Shown here: one piece after another, positions 1-7,481 of the stretch
Layout: every line of letters starts with the position of its first letter
Position numbering within the stretch: the first letter of the stretch is position 1
Assembly: GCA_946062035.1 (NCBI GenBank)
Contig: CAMGTS010000037.1
Span: 1-9,357 of the forward strand
Source of the DNA: an uncultured Bacteroidales bacterium
Lineage (GTDB): Bacteria; Bacteroidota; Bacteroidia; Bacteroidales; UBA932
Length of the DNA: 9,357 nt
Direction of reading: 5' to 3'
Notes under the pieces: model-generated
Database searches by the model: none
The model's input: only the letters and a program-made list of their open reading frames with translations
What the model was told of the DNA's origin: nothing
Position numbers and translations under genes: made by a program

Positions 1-172
1 CCCCGCAACTCATTGAGAGTCGCAGGGTTATAATTGGTCGGACATGGGTGTTCTCGCAAAGAGCAACGGTGAATTGGTAGAGAAGGTAGTACGCCTCGCC
101 AAGGAGTTCGGCAGAGAAATCGCTACTCCGGCGGATGCACGCAGGATTTTGGGACTCGCTCCGCTTAAGTAA
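1..172 (+). CDS. kce: 3-keto-5-aminohexanoate cleavage enzyme (Kce), C-terminal end only, frame disturbed near the window edge
   Basis: The last ~42 codons (44-172) read [13 protein letters not shown], then [17 protein letters not shown], and end in LGLAPLK. This is the C-terminal helix region of the BKACE/Kce family, which condenses 5-amino-3-oxohexanoate with acetyl-CoA to give acetoacetate and 3-aminobutyryl-CoA. The position directly before kdd fits the known lysine-fermentation order. The frame that ends at 172 runs back only to an in-frame TGA at 14-16. Upstream, frame 1 reads NSLRV (7-21), which resembles the family segment before this helix, but it hits TAA at 31-33. The gene therefore does not read through cleanly at bases ~20-35, and the family's usual EDN-containing segment is not legible. 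Assembly error, a real frameshift, or a poor contig end are all possible. Most of the gene lies outside the window. Confidence 0.75.
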
Positions 173-214
173 TCCCTACAAAAAAGAATGTTAACAATAT
201 AAATCTATAAACAA
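173..214 (+). other. AT-rich leader between kce and kdd
   Basis: This 42-base gap is strongly A-rich, with no GGAGG-like element before the kdd ATG. Such A-rich leaders are typical translation initiation regions in Bacteroidota, which rely little on Shine-Dalgarno pairing. I see no TTG/TAnnTTTG promoter pair and no hairpin with a T-run, so read-through from kce is the simplest reading. Confidence 0.4.
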
Positions 215-1255
215 ATGAAAAAAGGTAACAGATACGGAACACACAGAGTTATCGAACCAAAAGGTGTGCTTCCACAGCCGGCTAACAAGATTGACAACAA
301 TATGGATGAGATCTACGACAATGAGATTCTCATCGACGTTCAGACTTTGAACATTGATTCAGCTTCTTTCACTGATATTTCAAAGAGAGCCGGCGGCGAT
401 AAGGAGAAAATCGCTCAGATTATGATGGAAATCGTTGAGAAACAGGGCAAGCACCGTAACCCTTGGACTGGTTCAGGCGGAATGCTTCTCGGTACTGTAG
501 AGAAGATCGGTGAGGCTCTTGAGGGCAAGACAGACCTTAAGGTCGGTGACAAGATTGCAACTCTCGTTTCTCTTTCACTTACTCCTCTTAGAATCGACAA
601 GATTAAGGAGATCCGTGCTGATGTTGACCAGGTTGATATCGACGGTAAGGCTATCCTCTTCGAGAGCGGCATCTACGCTAAGATCCCTACAGATCTTCCT
701 GAAAAGCTTGCGCTTTCAGCACTTGACGTTGCAGGTGCTCCTGCACAGACCGCAAAACTCGTTAAGCCGGGTGATACCGTTCTTATTATCGGTGCCGGTG
801 GAAAGAGCGGTATGCTTTGCTGCTATGAGGCTAAGAAGAGAGCAGGTGTTACAGGTAAGGTTATCGGTCTTTGCGGCTCACCAAGAAGCCAGAAGAGAAT
901 CGACGATCTCGGATTCTGCGATGTTACTTTCGTGGCTAACGCTACTGAGCCGGTTCCGGTTCTTGAGAAAATCGAAGAGCTTACAAACGGCAAACTTTGC
1001 GATACCGTAATCAACAACGTGAATATTCCTGATACTGAGATGACAAGTATCCTCGCTACTAAGGATGATGGAGTTGTTTACTTCTTCTCTATGGCTACAA
1101 GCTTCACCAAGTCAGCTCTTGGCGCAGAGGGTGTAGGTAAGGATGTGACTATGATTATCGGTAACGGTTATACCAAGGGTCACGCTGAGATCACTCTTCA
1201 GGAACTCAGAGAGAACGAGGCTTTGAGAAAGGTATTCACTGAACTTTACGCATAA
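215..1255 (+). CDS. kdd: L-erythro-3,5-diaminohexanoate dehydrogenase
   Basis: This 346-residue cytoplasmic enzyme would oxidatively deaminate 3,5-diaminohexanoate to 5-amino-3-oxohexanoate and ammonia with NAD(P)+, the step between KamDE and Kce. The protein resembles a medium-chain dehydrogenase fold. An N-terminal catalytic-type domain (about 1-180) includes [14 protein letters not shown] at 86-99 and [11 protein letters not shown] near 109-119. A Rossmann domain follows, with the nucleotide-binding loop IIGAGGKSG at 191-199 and a GLCGSPRS segment near 218-225. The length is as expected for Kdd (about 340-350). The ATG at 215 follows an A-rich leader and the [12 protein letters not shown] start is typical of the family. 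The gene sits 10 bases before kamA, in the usual kce-kdd-kamA order. Codon use (AGA for Arg, many CTT for Leu) looks like that of a well-expressed gene. The alternative reading as a generic alcohol dehydrogenase is unlikely given the neighbours. Confidence 0.95.
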   Translation: MKKGNRYGTHRVIEPKGVLPQPANKIDNNMDEIYDNEILIDVQTLNIDSASFTDISKRAGGDKEKIAQIMMEIVEKQGKHRNPWTGSGGMLLGTVEKIGEALEGKTDLKVGDKIATLVSLSLTPLRIDKIKEIRADVDQVDIDGKAILFESGIYAKIPTDLPEKLALSALDVAGAPAQTAKLVKPGDTVLIIGAGGKSGMLCCYEAKKRAGVTGKVIGLCGSPRSQKRIDDLGFCDVTFVANATEPVPVLEKIEELTNGKLCDTVINNVNIPDTEMTSILATKDDGVVYFFSMATSFTKSALGAEGVGKDVTMIIGNGYTKGHAEITLQELRENEALRKVFTELYA

Positions 1256-1265
1256 TACTTCCGCT

Positions 1266-2657
1266 ATGTTTACAATGGGTATTTCCAGAAGGAAACAGAT
1301 GTTTCCTAAGGTTACAGACGCTCAGTGGAACGATTGGAAATGGCAGGTTAAGAACAGAATCGAGACCGTAGAGCAGCTTAAGAAATACATAAAGCTCTCT
1401 AAGGCAGAGGAAGAGGGTGTAAAAGAGTCTCTGAAGACTATCAGAATGGCCATTACCCCTTATTATCTTAGCCTTGTTGATCCTAACGACCCTAACGATC
1501 CTGTAAGAAAGCAGTGCATCCCTACTATCAAGGAGGTTAACAGAGCCGCTTCGGATATTTTGGATCCTCTTCATGAGGATACCGATTCTCCTGTACCGGG
1601 ACTTACTCACCGTTATCCGGATAGAGTATTGCTATTGATTACCGATATGTGCTCTATGTATTGCCGCCACTGTACTCGTAGAAGATTCGCAGGCCAGACC
1701 GATGCCGCTACTTCAATGGACAATGTGGAGAAGGCGATAGAGTATATCAGAAACACTCCTCAGGTAAGGGACGTGCTCCTTTCAGGCGGTGACGCTCTTA
1801 TGGTAAGCGACGAGAGACTTGAGTATATCATCAGCAAGCTCCGAGCTATCGATCATGTGGAGATTATCAGACTTGGTACAAGAACTCCTGTTGTATGCCC
1901 TCAGAGAATCACTCCTGAGCTTTGCAACATCTTCCACAAGTACCATCCGATTTGGCTGAACACTCACTTCAACCATCCGAATGAGATTACAGAAGAGTCT
2001 GCCGCAGCTTGCGCAAGACTTGCTGACGCAGGTGTACCGTTGGGCAACCAGTCTGTACTCTTGAGAGGTATCAACGACTGTGTGAATACAATGAAGGCGC
2101 TTGTTCATGGTCTTGTAAAGATCAGAGTAAGACCTTACTATATTTATCAGTGCGACCTTTCGGTTGGTATCGAGCATTTCAGAACTCCTGTGTCAAAGGG
2201 CATCGAGATTATCGAGGGTCTTAGAGGCCATACCAGCGGTTATGCTGTCCCTACTTTCGTAGTAGACGCTCCGGGTGGCGGCGGAAAGACTCCTGTAATG
2301 CCGAACTACGTGATTTCACAGGCTCCCGGAAGAGTTGTCCTGAGAAACTATGAGGGTGTCATTACAACTTACTTCGAACCGGCTGACTATAAGGCTGAAC
2401 CATGCAACTGCAAGTTCTGCCGTGAGAATAAGGAGAGCGAGGGTGTTGTAGGACTTCTTGAGGGAAAGACTACAGGTGACGCTCTTACTATCCAGCCTTC
2501 TCATCTTGACAGACAGGACAGAGCGGTGAATTATCGTGCGAAGCTTGCCAAAGAAGAGGCTAAGGCCGCTAAAGTAGGTTGTGCGAAAAAATGCGCTGCC
2601 AAGAAGCCTGTAGCCGCTAAGAAGGTGGCTGCCAAGAAAGTAGCTAAGAAGAAATAG
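1266..2657 (+). CDS. kamA: L-lysine 2,3-aminomutase (radical SAM, PLP) with a Lys/Ala-rich C-terminal extension
   Basis: KamA interconverts L-lysine and L-beta-lysine, the first pathway step. The radical-SAM cluster motif CSMYCRHC gives Cys129, Cys133 and Cys136, followed by Arg138. The PLP lysine is Lys341 in PGGGGK, and the substrate-binding acids are Asp297 (YQCDLS) and Asp334 (VVDAP). These sit at a constant +4 offset from the Clostridium subterminale enzyme as I remember it (C125/C129/C132, R134, D293, D330, K337). The interdomain zinc cysteines appear as Cys272, Cys380, Cys382 and Cys385. The clostridial protein is 416 residues; this one is 463 because of a tail at 425-463 with 15 Lys and 13 Ala. 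The start may be the ATG at 1266 or the in-frame ATG at 1275 (Met4), which better matches clostridial length; neither has a clear Shine-Dalgarno. Gaps are 10 bases to kdd and 9 to kamB. Confidence 0.97.
   Translation: MFTMGISRRKQMFPKVTDAQWNDWKWQVKNRIETVEQLKKYIKLSKAEEEGVKESLKTIRMAITPYYLSLVDPNDPNDPVRKQCIPTIKEVNRAASDILDPLHEDTDSPVPGLTHRYPDRVLLLITDMCSMYCRHCTRRRFAGQTDAATSMDNVEKAIEYIRNTPQVRDVLLSGGDALMVSDERLEYIISKLRAIDHVEIIRLGTRTPVVCPQRITPELCNIFHKYHPIWLNTHFNHPNEITEESAAACARLADAGVPLGNQSVLLRGINDCVNTMKALVHGLVKIRVRPYYIYQCDLSVGIEHFRTPVSKGIEIIEGLRGHTSGYAVPTFVVDAPGGGGKTPVMPNYVISQAPGRVVLRNYEGVITTYFEPADYKAEPCNCKFCRENKESEGVVGLLEGKTTGDALTIQPSHLDRQDRAVNYRAKLAKEEAKAAKVGCAKKCAAKKPVAAKKVAAKKVAKKK
2595..2654 (+). repeat. 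Short degenerate tandem repeat encoding AAKK-type units at the end of kamA
   Basis: Roughly 15-base in-frame units of the form Ala-Ala-Lys-Lys-Val/Pro repeat about four times ([20 protein letters not shown]). Third-position differences and swaps of the two Ala codons show that the protein pattern is kept better than the DNA. The repeat lies in the KamA tail just before its TAG stop and resembles bacterial histone-H1-like tails in composition. Confidence 0.8.
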
Positions 2658-2666
2658 CGTTGCGGA

Positions 2667-3686
2667 ATGTCTTTCATCAGTGAGATACAGAAATTCAACA
2701 GCCTTTCGATTGTAGGGCTTGAGAAAAACACTGGAAAGACAGTCTGTTTGAATTATATTCTCGACAGGTTGCCGTCACAAAACTACAAAGTGGCGGTAAC
2801 CTCAATCGGGATTGACGGAGAGAGTAAGGATCAGGTTACTGGTACCGCAAAGCCTGAGATAATACTCAAAGAGGGGACGTATTTCTCCACATCGGAAGTT
2901 TATTACAGCCGTAGGAACCTTCTGAGCGAATTGGTGGAGATAACAGGCGAGAGAAGTTCTCTCGGCAGGATTGTTACGGCAAAAGTATTGAGGGGCGGTA
3001 AGGTGATGCTCGGAGGTCCGTCTTCCGCGGCATCTTTGAGGAGATGGAAAGAGGGGGTGAAGAAATTTGATGTGGACCTTACCATAATTGACGGGGCGCT
3101 TTCGAGGATGAGCAGCGGTTCTCCGGCCATCAGCGAGAGTCTGATAATAACGACAGGTGCGGCATATTCGATTGATATGGAGCGACTTGTCAGGAGAACA
3201 AAATATGTGGTAGGGCTTGTGGGGATAGATAAGGCGGAACCTTCTGTAAGAGACAGGTTCATGGATATTGAGAGGGGTGTATGGGGGATCGATCTGAATG
3301 GCGGTTTGGTTGACTTCCATTTGGAGTCCTCGCTGACTGTTGATAAGGTCAAGGACGATATAACGAAGAACAGTTCCCATGTCTTTGTGTCGGGCGCTTT
3401 GACAGACAGATTTCTGAATATGATTTCAGACTCTGACAGGGTGAAGGATATTGTGTTGGTTGTCAGGGATTTTACTAAGATGTTCGTTACGGAGGAGGCG
3501 TATCGGAACTTTTTGAGAAGGGGCGGTAATTTGAGGGTCCTCCAAAAGAGCAGACTGATTGCGGTCTGCGTCAATCCGGTCTCACCAAGAGGCGTTGTCT
3601 TGGATTCCGGAACATTGTGTGGAAAATTGGGTGAGGCATTACAATTGCCTGTTTATGATATAGTTAAATGCGGTGATGTTATTTAA
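2667..3686 (+). CDS. kamB: KamB, putative lysine 5,6-aminomutase reactivase subunit
   Basis: This 339-residue protein has no signal peptide or membrane segment. Its N-terminus reads SIVGLEKNTGKTVCLNYIL (14-32), a P-loop-like turn with Gly23-Lys24-Thr25. The canonical spacing puts Leu18, not Ala/Gly, at the first motif position, so this is a variant nucleotide-binding loop. A Walker-B-like hydrophobic strand ending in Asp may be VDLTIIDGALSRMSS, around residues 135-149. The identification rests mainly on position between kamA and a MutS-like gene in a lysine-fermentation operon, where KamB and KamC are annotated in other genomes as the reactivase of KamDE. A role in releasing damaged cobalamin or loading fresh cofactor is inferred. 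The ATG at 2667 lies 9 bases after the kamA stop. The 3' end overlaps kamC. Codon use is richer in AGG and TTG than in the flanking enzyme genes. Confidence 0.8.
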   Translation: MSFISEIQKFNSLSIVGLEKNTGKTVCLNYILDRLPSQNYKVAVTSIGIDGESKDQVTGTAKPEIILKEGTYFSTSEVYYSRRNLLSELVEITGERSSLGRIVTAKVLRGGKVMLGGPSSAASLRRWKEGVKKFDVDLTIIDGALSRMSSGSPAISESLIITTGAAYSIDMERLVRRTKYVVGLVGIDKAEPSVRDRFMDIERGVWGIDLNGGLVDFHLESSLTVDKVKDDITKNSSHVFVSGALTDRFLNMISDSDRVKDIVLVVRDFTKMFVTEEAYRNFLRRGGNLRVLQKSRLIAVCVNPVSPRGVVLDSGTLCGKLGEALQLPVYDIVKCGDVI

Positions 3687-5100
3687 GGATTTCTTTGATG
3701 CCCCTTGTGGCCTGAGGTATATGCTTGAATCTCTGCAACTTGTTTCGAGTTGCGGAAGGAGCAGGCTGCTCAGTAGTGAGATGCTTGTTTCACAGGGAGA
3801 CATAGAGGAGTCATATAAAAAACTCAGGATAGCGTACCGTACTATTTACGAGACAGACGGAGTGACAGGCTCTGCGCTTGCGAGCTTGAAACATAAGCTT
3901 ATGTGCCTCAGGGATATAAGCGGAACTATCTCAAGACTCGCTAACAAGGTTGTGCTTGATGATATAGATCTTTTTGAGATCAAATATATCGCGCTGCTTG
4001 CCGGGGCCGTGAGAGGGTATTTGGAAGAGTTGAAGCTTGGGGTTATTGAAATCCCGGATCTTGAGGATGTCGTGAAAATACTTGATCCCGACGGGATGAG
4101 GGTCGAGAGTTTCTATGTCTATGATTCGTACTCGAAGGAGCTTGGCAGAATCAGGGGCGAGCTTAAAAAGCTGCAAGGTTTGGAAATAGGCAGGGACAAA
4201 GCCGCCACGACAGATTCAAGGATTACGGAATTGATTGAACGTGAGAGGCTTTTGGAGAGGAAGATAAGAGAGAACCTGTCAGATTTATTGAGGGAACACG
4301 CTGAGAGCATAAAGCTTGCCGTAGACTCTCTCGGAGACTTGGATGTCCTTCTTGCAAAATGTTTGCAAATCAAGGAGATGGGACTTTGTTTCCCTGAAAT
4401 TTCAAGCGATGGCAGGACTTCGTATGAGGGGATGTTCCATCCGCAGATATTATCGGTCTATGAGGAGTATAACAAGCTCCACGCAGACTTTGGCGGTGAA
4501 AAAAAGAGGTTTACGCCGATTGACATAGAGTTTGTCCATATTCCGATTTCGATTATCGGAGCGAATATGGGGGGCAAGACTGTGGTGCTTAAAATGTTGG
4601 CTCTGAATCAGCTGCTGTTCCAATTCGGATTCGGGATCCCGGCGAAGAGGGCGGAAATAGAGATTAAGGATGAGGTAAGAATATGCATCGGTGACGAGCA
4701 GGATGAGCTTTCCGGACTTTCATCTTTTGCCGGAGAGATAAAGGCGATTGACGGAGTGCTACAGAGCGCAGCACAAGGGAAGAAACTTCTTGCGCTGATA
4801 GACGAGCCGGCGAGGACTACAAATCCTATCGAAGGGACGGCGTTGGTGGCTGCATTGCTTAATGTATTGAAAGACAGTGAGATTTCGTTGATTATAACGA
4901 CTCACTACAATATCCCGGGAGAGTTCTTCAGGCGATTGAGAGTGAACGGTCTGGTTAACGGAAAGATGGATTACAGACTTGGAGAGACTAAGAGCGGTGA
5001 TATTCCGCATGAGGCTATTAATATAGCAAAGAGCTTGAAGGTCAATGAACAGTGGATAGGGGAAGCCGAAAAGTTTTTGGACAAGAAAATTATTGATTAA
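3673..5100 (+). CDS. kamC: KamC, MutS-family ATPase, putative lysine 5,6-aminomutase reactivase ATPase
   Basis: The C-terminal half (about 285-475) is a MutS-type ABC ATPase domain. The Walker A is GANMGGKT (296-303), the MutS-like signature region is LSGLSSFAGEI (346-356), the Walker B is LLALIDE (372-378), and the switch His411 lies in IITTHY. The N-terminal half is mostly helical, with charged, coiled-coil-like stretches around 155-230 resembling MutS lever and clamp helices. The mismatch-recognition and connector domains of true MutS (about 800-900 residues) are absent at 475 residues. The location between kamB and kamD points to service of the B12 aminomutase rather than DNA repair; this function is inferred and agrees with how homologous operon genes are named. 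The frame opens with GTG at 3673 and ATG at 3676. The ATG is the likelier start; either overlaps the kamB end (to 3686), implying translational coupling. It is followed by a 30-base gap to kamD. Confidence 0.85.
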   Translation: MMLFKDFFDAPCGLRYMLESLQLVSSCGRSRLLSSEMLVSQGDIEESYKKLRIAYRTIYETDGVTGSALASLKHKLMCLRDISGTISRLANKVVLDDIDLFEIKYIALLAGAVRGYLEELKLGVIEIPDLEDVVKILDPDGMRVESFYVYDSYSKELGRIRGELKKLQGLEIGRDKAATTDSRITELIERERLLERKIRENLSDLLREHAESIKLAVDSLGDLDVLLAKCLQIKEMGLCFPEISSDGRTSYEGMFHPQILSVYEEYNKLHADFGGEKKRFTPIDIEFVHIPISIIGANMGGKTVVLKMLALNQLLFQFGFGIPAKRAEIEIKDEVRICIGDEQDELSGLSSFAGEIKAIDGVLQSAAQGKKLLALIDEPARTTNPIEGTALVAALLNVLKDSEISLIITTHYNIPGEFFRRLRVNGLVNGKMDYRLGETKSGDIPHEAINIAKSLKVNEQWIGEAEKFLDKKIID

Positions 5101-5130
5101 TAAATATTTAAACTTCACAACTAAACGTTT
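5101..5130 (+). other. AT-rich leader before kamD
   Basis: This 30-base gap is mostly A and T with no GGAGG-like motif. It probably serves as an unstructured initiation region for kamD, letting the abundant mutase be translated independently of the overlapping kamB-kamC pair. I see no promoter consensus. Confidence 0.35.
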
Positions 5131-6690
5131 ATGCAAAGTAAATTAGGTTTGGACCAGAAGAAGATTGAACAGGCAAAATCCCTTGCAAGAGATATTGCCG
5201 TTGAGGTTCAGTCATTTGTGGAGCGTTATACAACAGTAGCTACAGAGAGGACTATCGCCCGCGCCCTCGGAATCGACGGCGTAGATGACAATATGGTACC
5301 TCTTCCTAACGTTCTTGTAGATTCGCTCAAAGATAAAGGCGCACTCGGACACGGAGTAATGTTTTACATTGCCAATGCAATGATTAACACCGGTTTGCAG
5401 CCGCAGCAGATTGTTGAGAAAATCGCAAAAGAGAACTTTGACATTACCAAGGATGCCAAAGAGACTGATAAGGAGAAACTGATGCAGGTCGTACAACCTG
5501 TAATCGATGCCACTATCACAAAAATCAGGGACAGACGTCTCAGAAGAGAGGCTTATGTAAAAGAGTATGGCGAGGATACACAAAAGCCATATATCTACGT
5601 GATAGTCGCTACCGGTAATATTTATGAGGATGTCGTTCAGGCTCAGGCTGCCGCAAGACAGGGAGCGGAGATTATCGCGGTTATCCGTACTACCGGCCAG
5701 AGTCTTTTGGACTATGTCCCTTATGGCGCTACGACAGAGGGCTTCGGAGGAACGTTCGCTACTCAGGAGAACTTCAGGATAATGAGAAAGGCACTTGACG
5801 AGGTAGGTGAGGAGCTTCATCGCTATATTCGTCTATGTAACTATTGCTCTGGACTTTGTATGCCTGAAATCGCCATTATGGGTGCATTGGAGGGTTTGGA
5901 CGTAATGCTTAATGACGCTCTCTATGGTATCCTGTTCAGAGATATCAACATGCAGAGAACTCTTGTAGACCAGTATTTCTCAAGGGTAATCAATGGCTTT
6001 GCCGGTGTCATAATCAATACGGGTGAGGACAACTATCTTACTACCGCTGACGCAATTGAGGCGGCTCATACAGTTCTCGCTTCTGATCTTATCAACGAGC
6101 AGCTTGCCCTGTTCGCCGGTCTTCCTGAGAAGCAGATGGGACTCGGTCACGCATTCGAGATGGACCCTATGCATAAGAACGGATTCCTCTTGGAACTTGC
6201 ACAGGCTCAGATGACAAGAGAGATATTCCCGGATGCGACATTGAAATACATGCCACCTACAAAGTTCATGACCGGAAATATTTTCAGAGGTCACATTCAG
6301 GATGCGCTCTTCAATATTGTCGGAATATGGACACATCAGGGAATCCAATTGCTCGGTATGCCTACAGAGGCTATCCATACTCCGTTCATGTCAGACAGAT
6401 TCCTCTCTATAGAGAACGCGAGATATATCTTCAACAACATGCACGATATAGGTGATGAGGTTGAGTTTAAGGAGAACGGAATTATCCGCAACCGTGCCAA
6501 GGAGGTTCTCGACAACTCTATCGCCTTGCTTCAGGAGATGACCAAGGATGGTCTGTTCAACACTTTGGAGCAGGGTAAGTTCGGAGATGTCAAGAGACCG
6601 AAGAACGGCGGAAAGGGCCTTGAAGGTGTTACCGAGAAGAATACCAACTATATGAATCCATTTATTGACTTAATGAAAGGGAGGAAATAA
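5131..6690 (+). CDS. kamD: Lysine 5,6-aminomutase alpha subunit (PLP- and B12-binding TIM-barrel subunit)
   Basis: With KamE this subunit forms the adenosylcobalamin- and PLP-dependent mutase that turns beta-lysine into 3,5-diaminohexanoate. Conserved landmarks include YVIVATGNIYEDVVQAQAAA (about 156-175), VIRTTGQSLLDYVPYGATTEG (184-204), LCNYCSGLCMPEIA (235-248) and HTPFMSDRF near the C-terminal third. PLP-contacting residues known from the Clostridium sticklandii structure (R184, S189, S238, Y263, D298, from memory) are all found at a +2 offset: Arg186, Ser191, Ser240, Tyr265 and Asp300. The length of 519 residues is close to the clostridial subunit. The ATG at 5131 opens a typical amphipathic helix. 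The stop is two bases before the kamE start, so the two subunits are surely co-translated. No truncation or odd composition is seen. Confidence 0.97.
   Translation: MQSKLGLDQKKIEQAKSLARDIAVEVQSFVERYTTVATERTIARALGIDGVDDNMVPLPNVLVDSLKDKGALGHGVMFYIANAMINTGLQPQQIVEKIAKENFDITKDAKETDKEKLMQVVQPVIDATITKIRDRRLRREAYVKEYGEDTQKPYIYVIVATGNIYEDVVQAQAAARQGAEIIAVIRTTGQSLLDYVPYGATTEGFGGTFATQENFRIMRKALDEVGEELHRYIRLCNYCSGLCMPEIAIMGALEGLDVMLNDALYGILFRDINMQRTLVDQYFSRVINGFAGVIINTGEDNYLTTADAIEAAHTVLASDLINEQLALFAGLPEKQMGLGHAFEMDPMHKNGFLLELAQAQMTREIFPDATLKYMPPTKFMTGNIFRGHIQDALFNIVGIWTHQGIQLLGMPTEAIHTPFMSDRFLSIENARYIFNNMHDIGDEVEFKENGIIRNRAKEVLDNSIALLQEMTKDGLFNTLEQGKFGDVKRPKNGGKGLEGVTEKNTNYMNPFIDLMKGRK
6677..6684 (+). 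promoter_or_regulatory. Shine-Dalgarno-like site of kamE within the end of kamD
   Basis: The purine-rich AAGGGAGG lies 8 bases before the kamE ATG at 6693, inside the last codons of kamD (Lys-Gly-Arg). It is the clearest Shine-Dalgarno-like element before any gene in the window; most other starts follow A/T-rich leaders. It probably helps keep KamD and KamE production matched. Confidence 0.6.
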
Positions 6691-6692
6691 TT

Positions 6693-7481
6693 ATGAGTGA
6701 AGGTTTATATTCAATGGAGGCCAAGAACTACGACAAGACCCTTGACCTTAAAAAAGTTAAGCCTTATGGCGATACGATGAACGACGGTAAGGTTCAGTTG
6801 AGTTTCACCCTCCCTGTGCCTGCAGGTCCAGAGGCTATCGAGGCTGCGAAACAGCTTATCAAAAAGATGGGTTTTGAGAATCCGTTGGTAGTTTTCTCTC
6901 AGGAGCTTACTCCGGGATTCACATTCTTCAACTGCTACGGCAGCCTTACGCATACCGTTGATTATGAGAGCATCTATGTACCTAAGGTTGACTCAAAGGT
7001 TATGAGCATGGAGGCGACTGACGAGTACATTAAGGAGAATATCGGAAGACCGCTTGTAGTGGTAGGGGCGAGCACGGGTACTGACGCTCATACAGTCGGT
7101 ATTGACGCTATCATGAACATGAAGGGATATGCAGGGCACTATGGCCTTGAAAGATACAAGATGATCGAGGCGCATAACCTTGGAAGCCAGGTTCCTAACG
7201 AGGAGTTCCTTGCGAAGGCGATTGAGCTCAAGGCTGACGCTTTACTTGTCTCACAGACAGTGACCCAGAAGGATGTACATATCATCAATCTTACTAATCT
7301 TATCGAGCTTATGGATGCCGAAGGTTTGAGAGACAAGATGATAGTGGTCTGCGGAGGTCCTCGAATCAGCCACGAACTCGCTAAAGAGCTTGGTTACGAC
7401 GCAGGTTTCGGCACAAACACTTATGCCGATGATGTCGCTTCATTCGTCGCTGAAGAGTACGTGAAACGCCATAATAAATAG
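6693..7481 (+). CDS. kamE: Lysine 5,6-aminomutase beta subunit (B12-binding)
   Basis: KamE carries the base-off cobalamin-binding Rossmann domain and the lysine that holds PLP in the resting enzyme. The B12 motif DxHxxG reads DAHTVG (131-136) with the cobalt-ligand His133. Lys144 in IMNMKGYAGHYG is the internal-aldimine lysine. Both residue numbers equal those remembered for the C. sticklandii beta subunit (H133, K144). The other B12-loop elements follow: LLVSQTVTQKDVH (184-196) and VVCGGPRIS (218-226). The N-terminal ~100 residues form the dimerization part. At 262 residues the length is as expected. The ATG at 6693 is set by the purine-rich AAGGGAGG eight bases upstream and lies two bases after the kamD stop. 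A 43-base AT-rich gap separates it from the CoA-transferase gene. Confidence 0.97.
   Translation: MSEGLYSMEAKNYDKTLDLKKVKPYGDTMNDGKVQLSFTLPVPAGPEAIEAAKQLIKKMGFENPLVVFSQELTPGFTFFNCYGSLTHTVDYESIYVPKVDSKVMSMEATDEYIKENIGRPLVVVGASTGTDAHTVGIDAIMNMKGYAGHYGLERYKMIEAHNLGSQVPNEEFLAKAIELKADALLVSQTVTQKDVHIINLTNLIELMDAEGLRDKMIVVCGGPRISHELAKELGYDAGFGTNTYADDVASFVAEEYVKRHNK

Noticed and set aside
173..214. A cobalamin or lysine riboswitch upstream of the kam genes
   Set aside because: The leaders are only 9 to 43 bases long, far too short for either aptamer, and no conserved B12-box sequence is seen.
510..1010. 166-codon + strand frame inside kdd
   Set aside because: It overlaps the intact Rossmann-domain enzyme in another frame and the product is Leu/Arg/Ser-rich without motifs, as expected of a shifted frame.
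2802..3380. Long open frame of 192 codons on the minus strand within kamB, and similar ones at 2903-3574, 5212-5820 and 8481-9131
   Set aside because: They lie wholly inside well-supported + strand genes and their translations show no recognisable domain or family pattern; they are mirror frames of coding DNA.
3673..5100. A DNA mismatch-repair protein MutS
   Set aside because: Only the helical and ATPase parts are present, the mismatch-binding and connector domains are missing, and the neighbours are lysine-fermentation genes.
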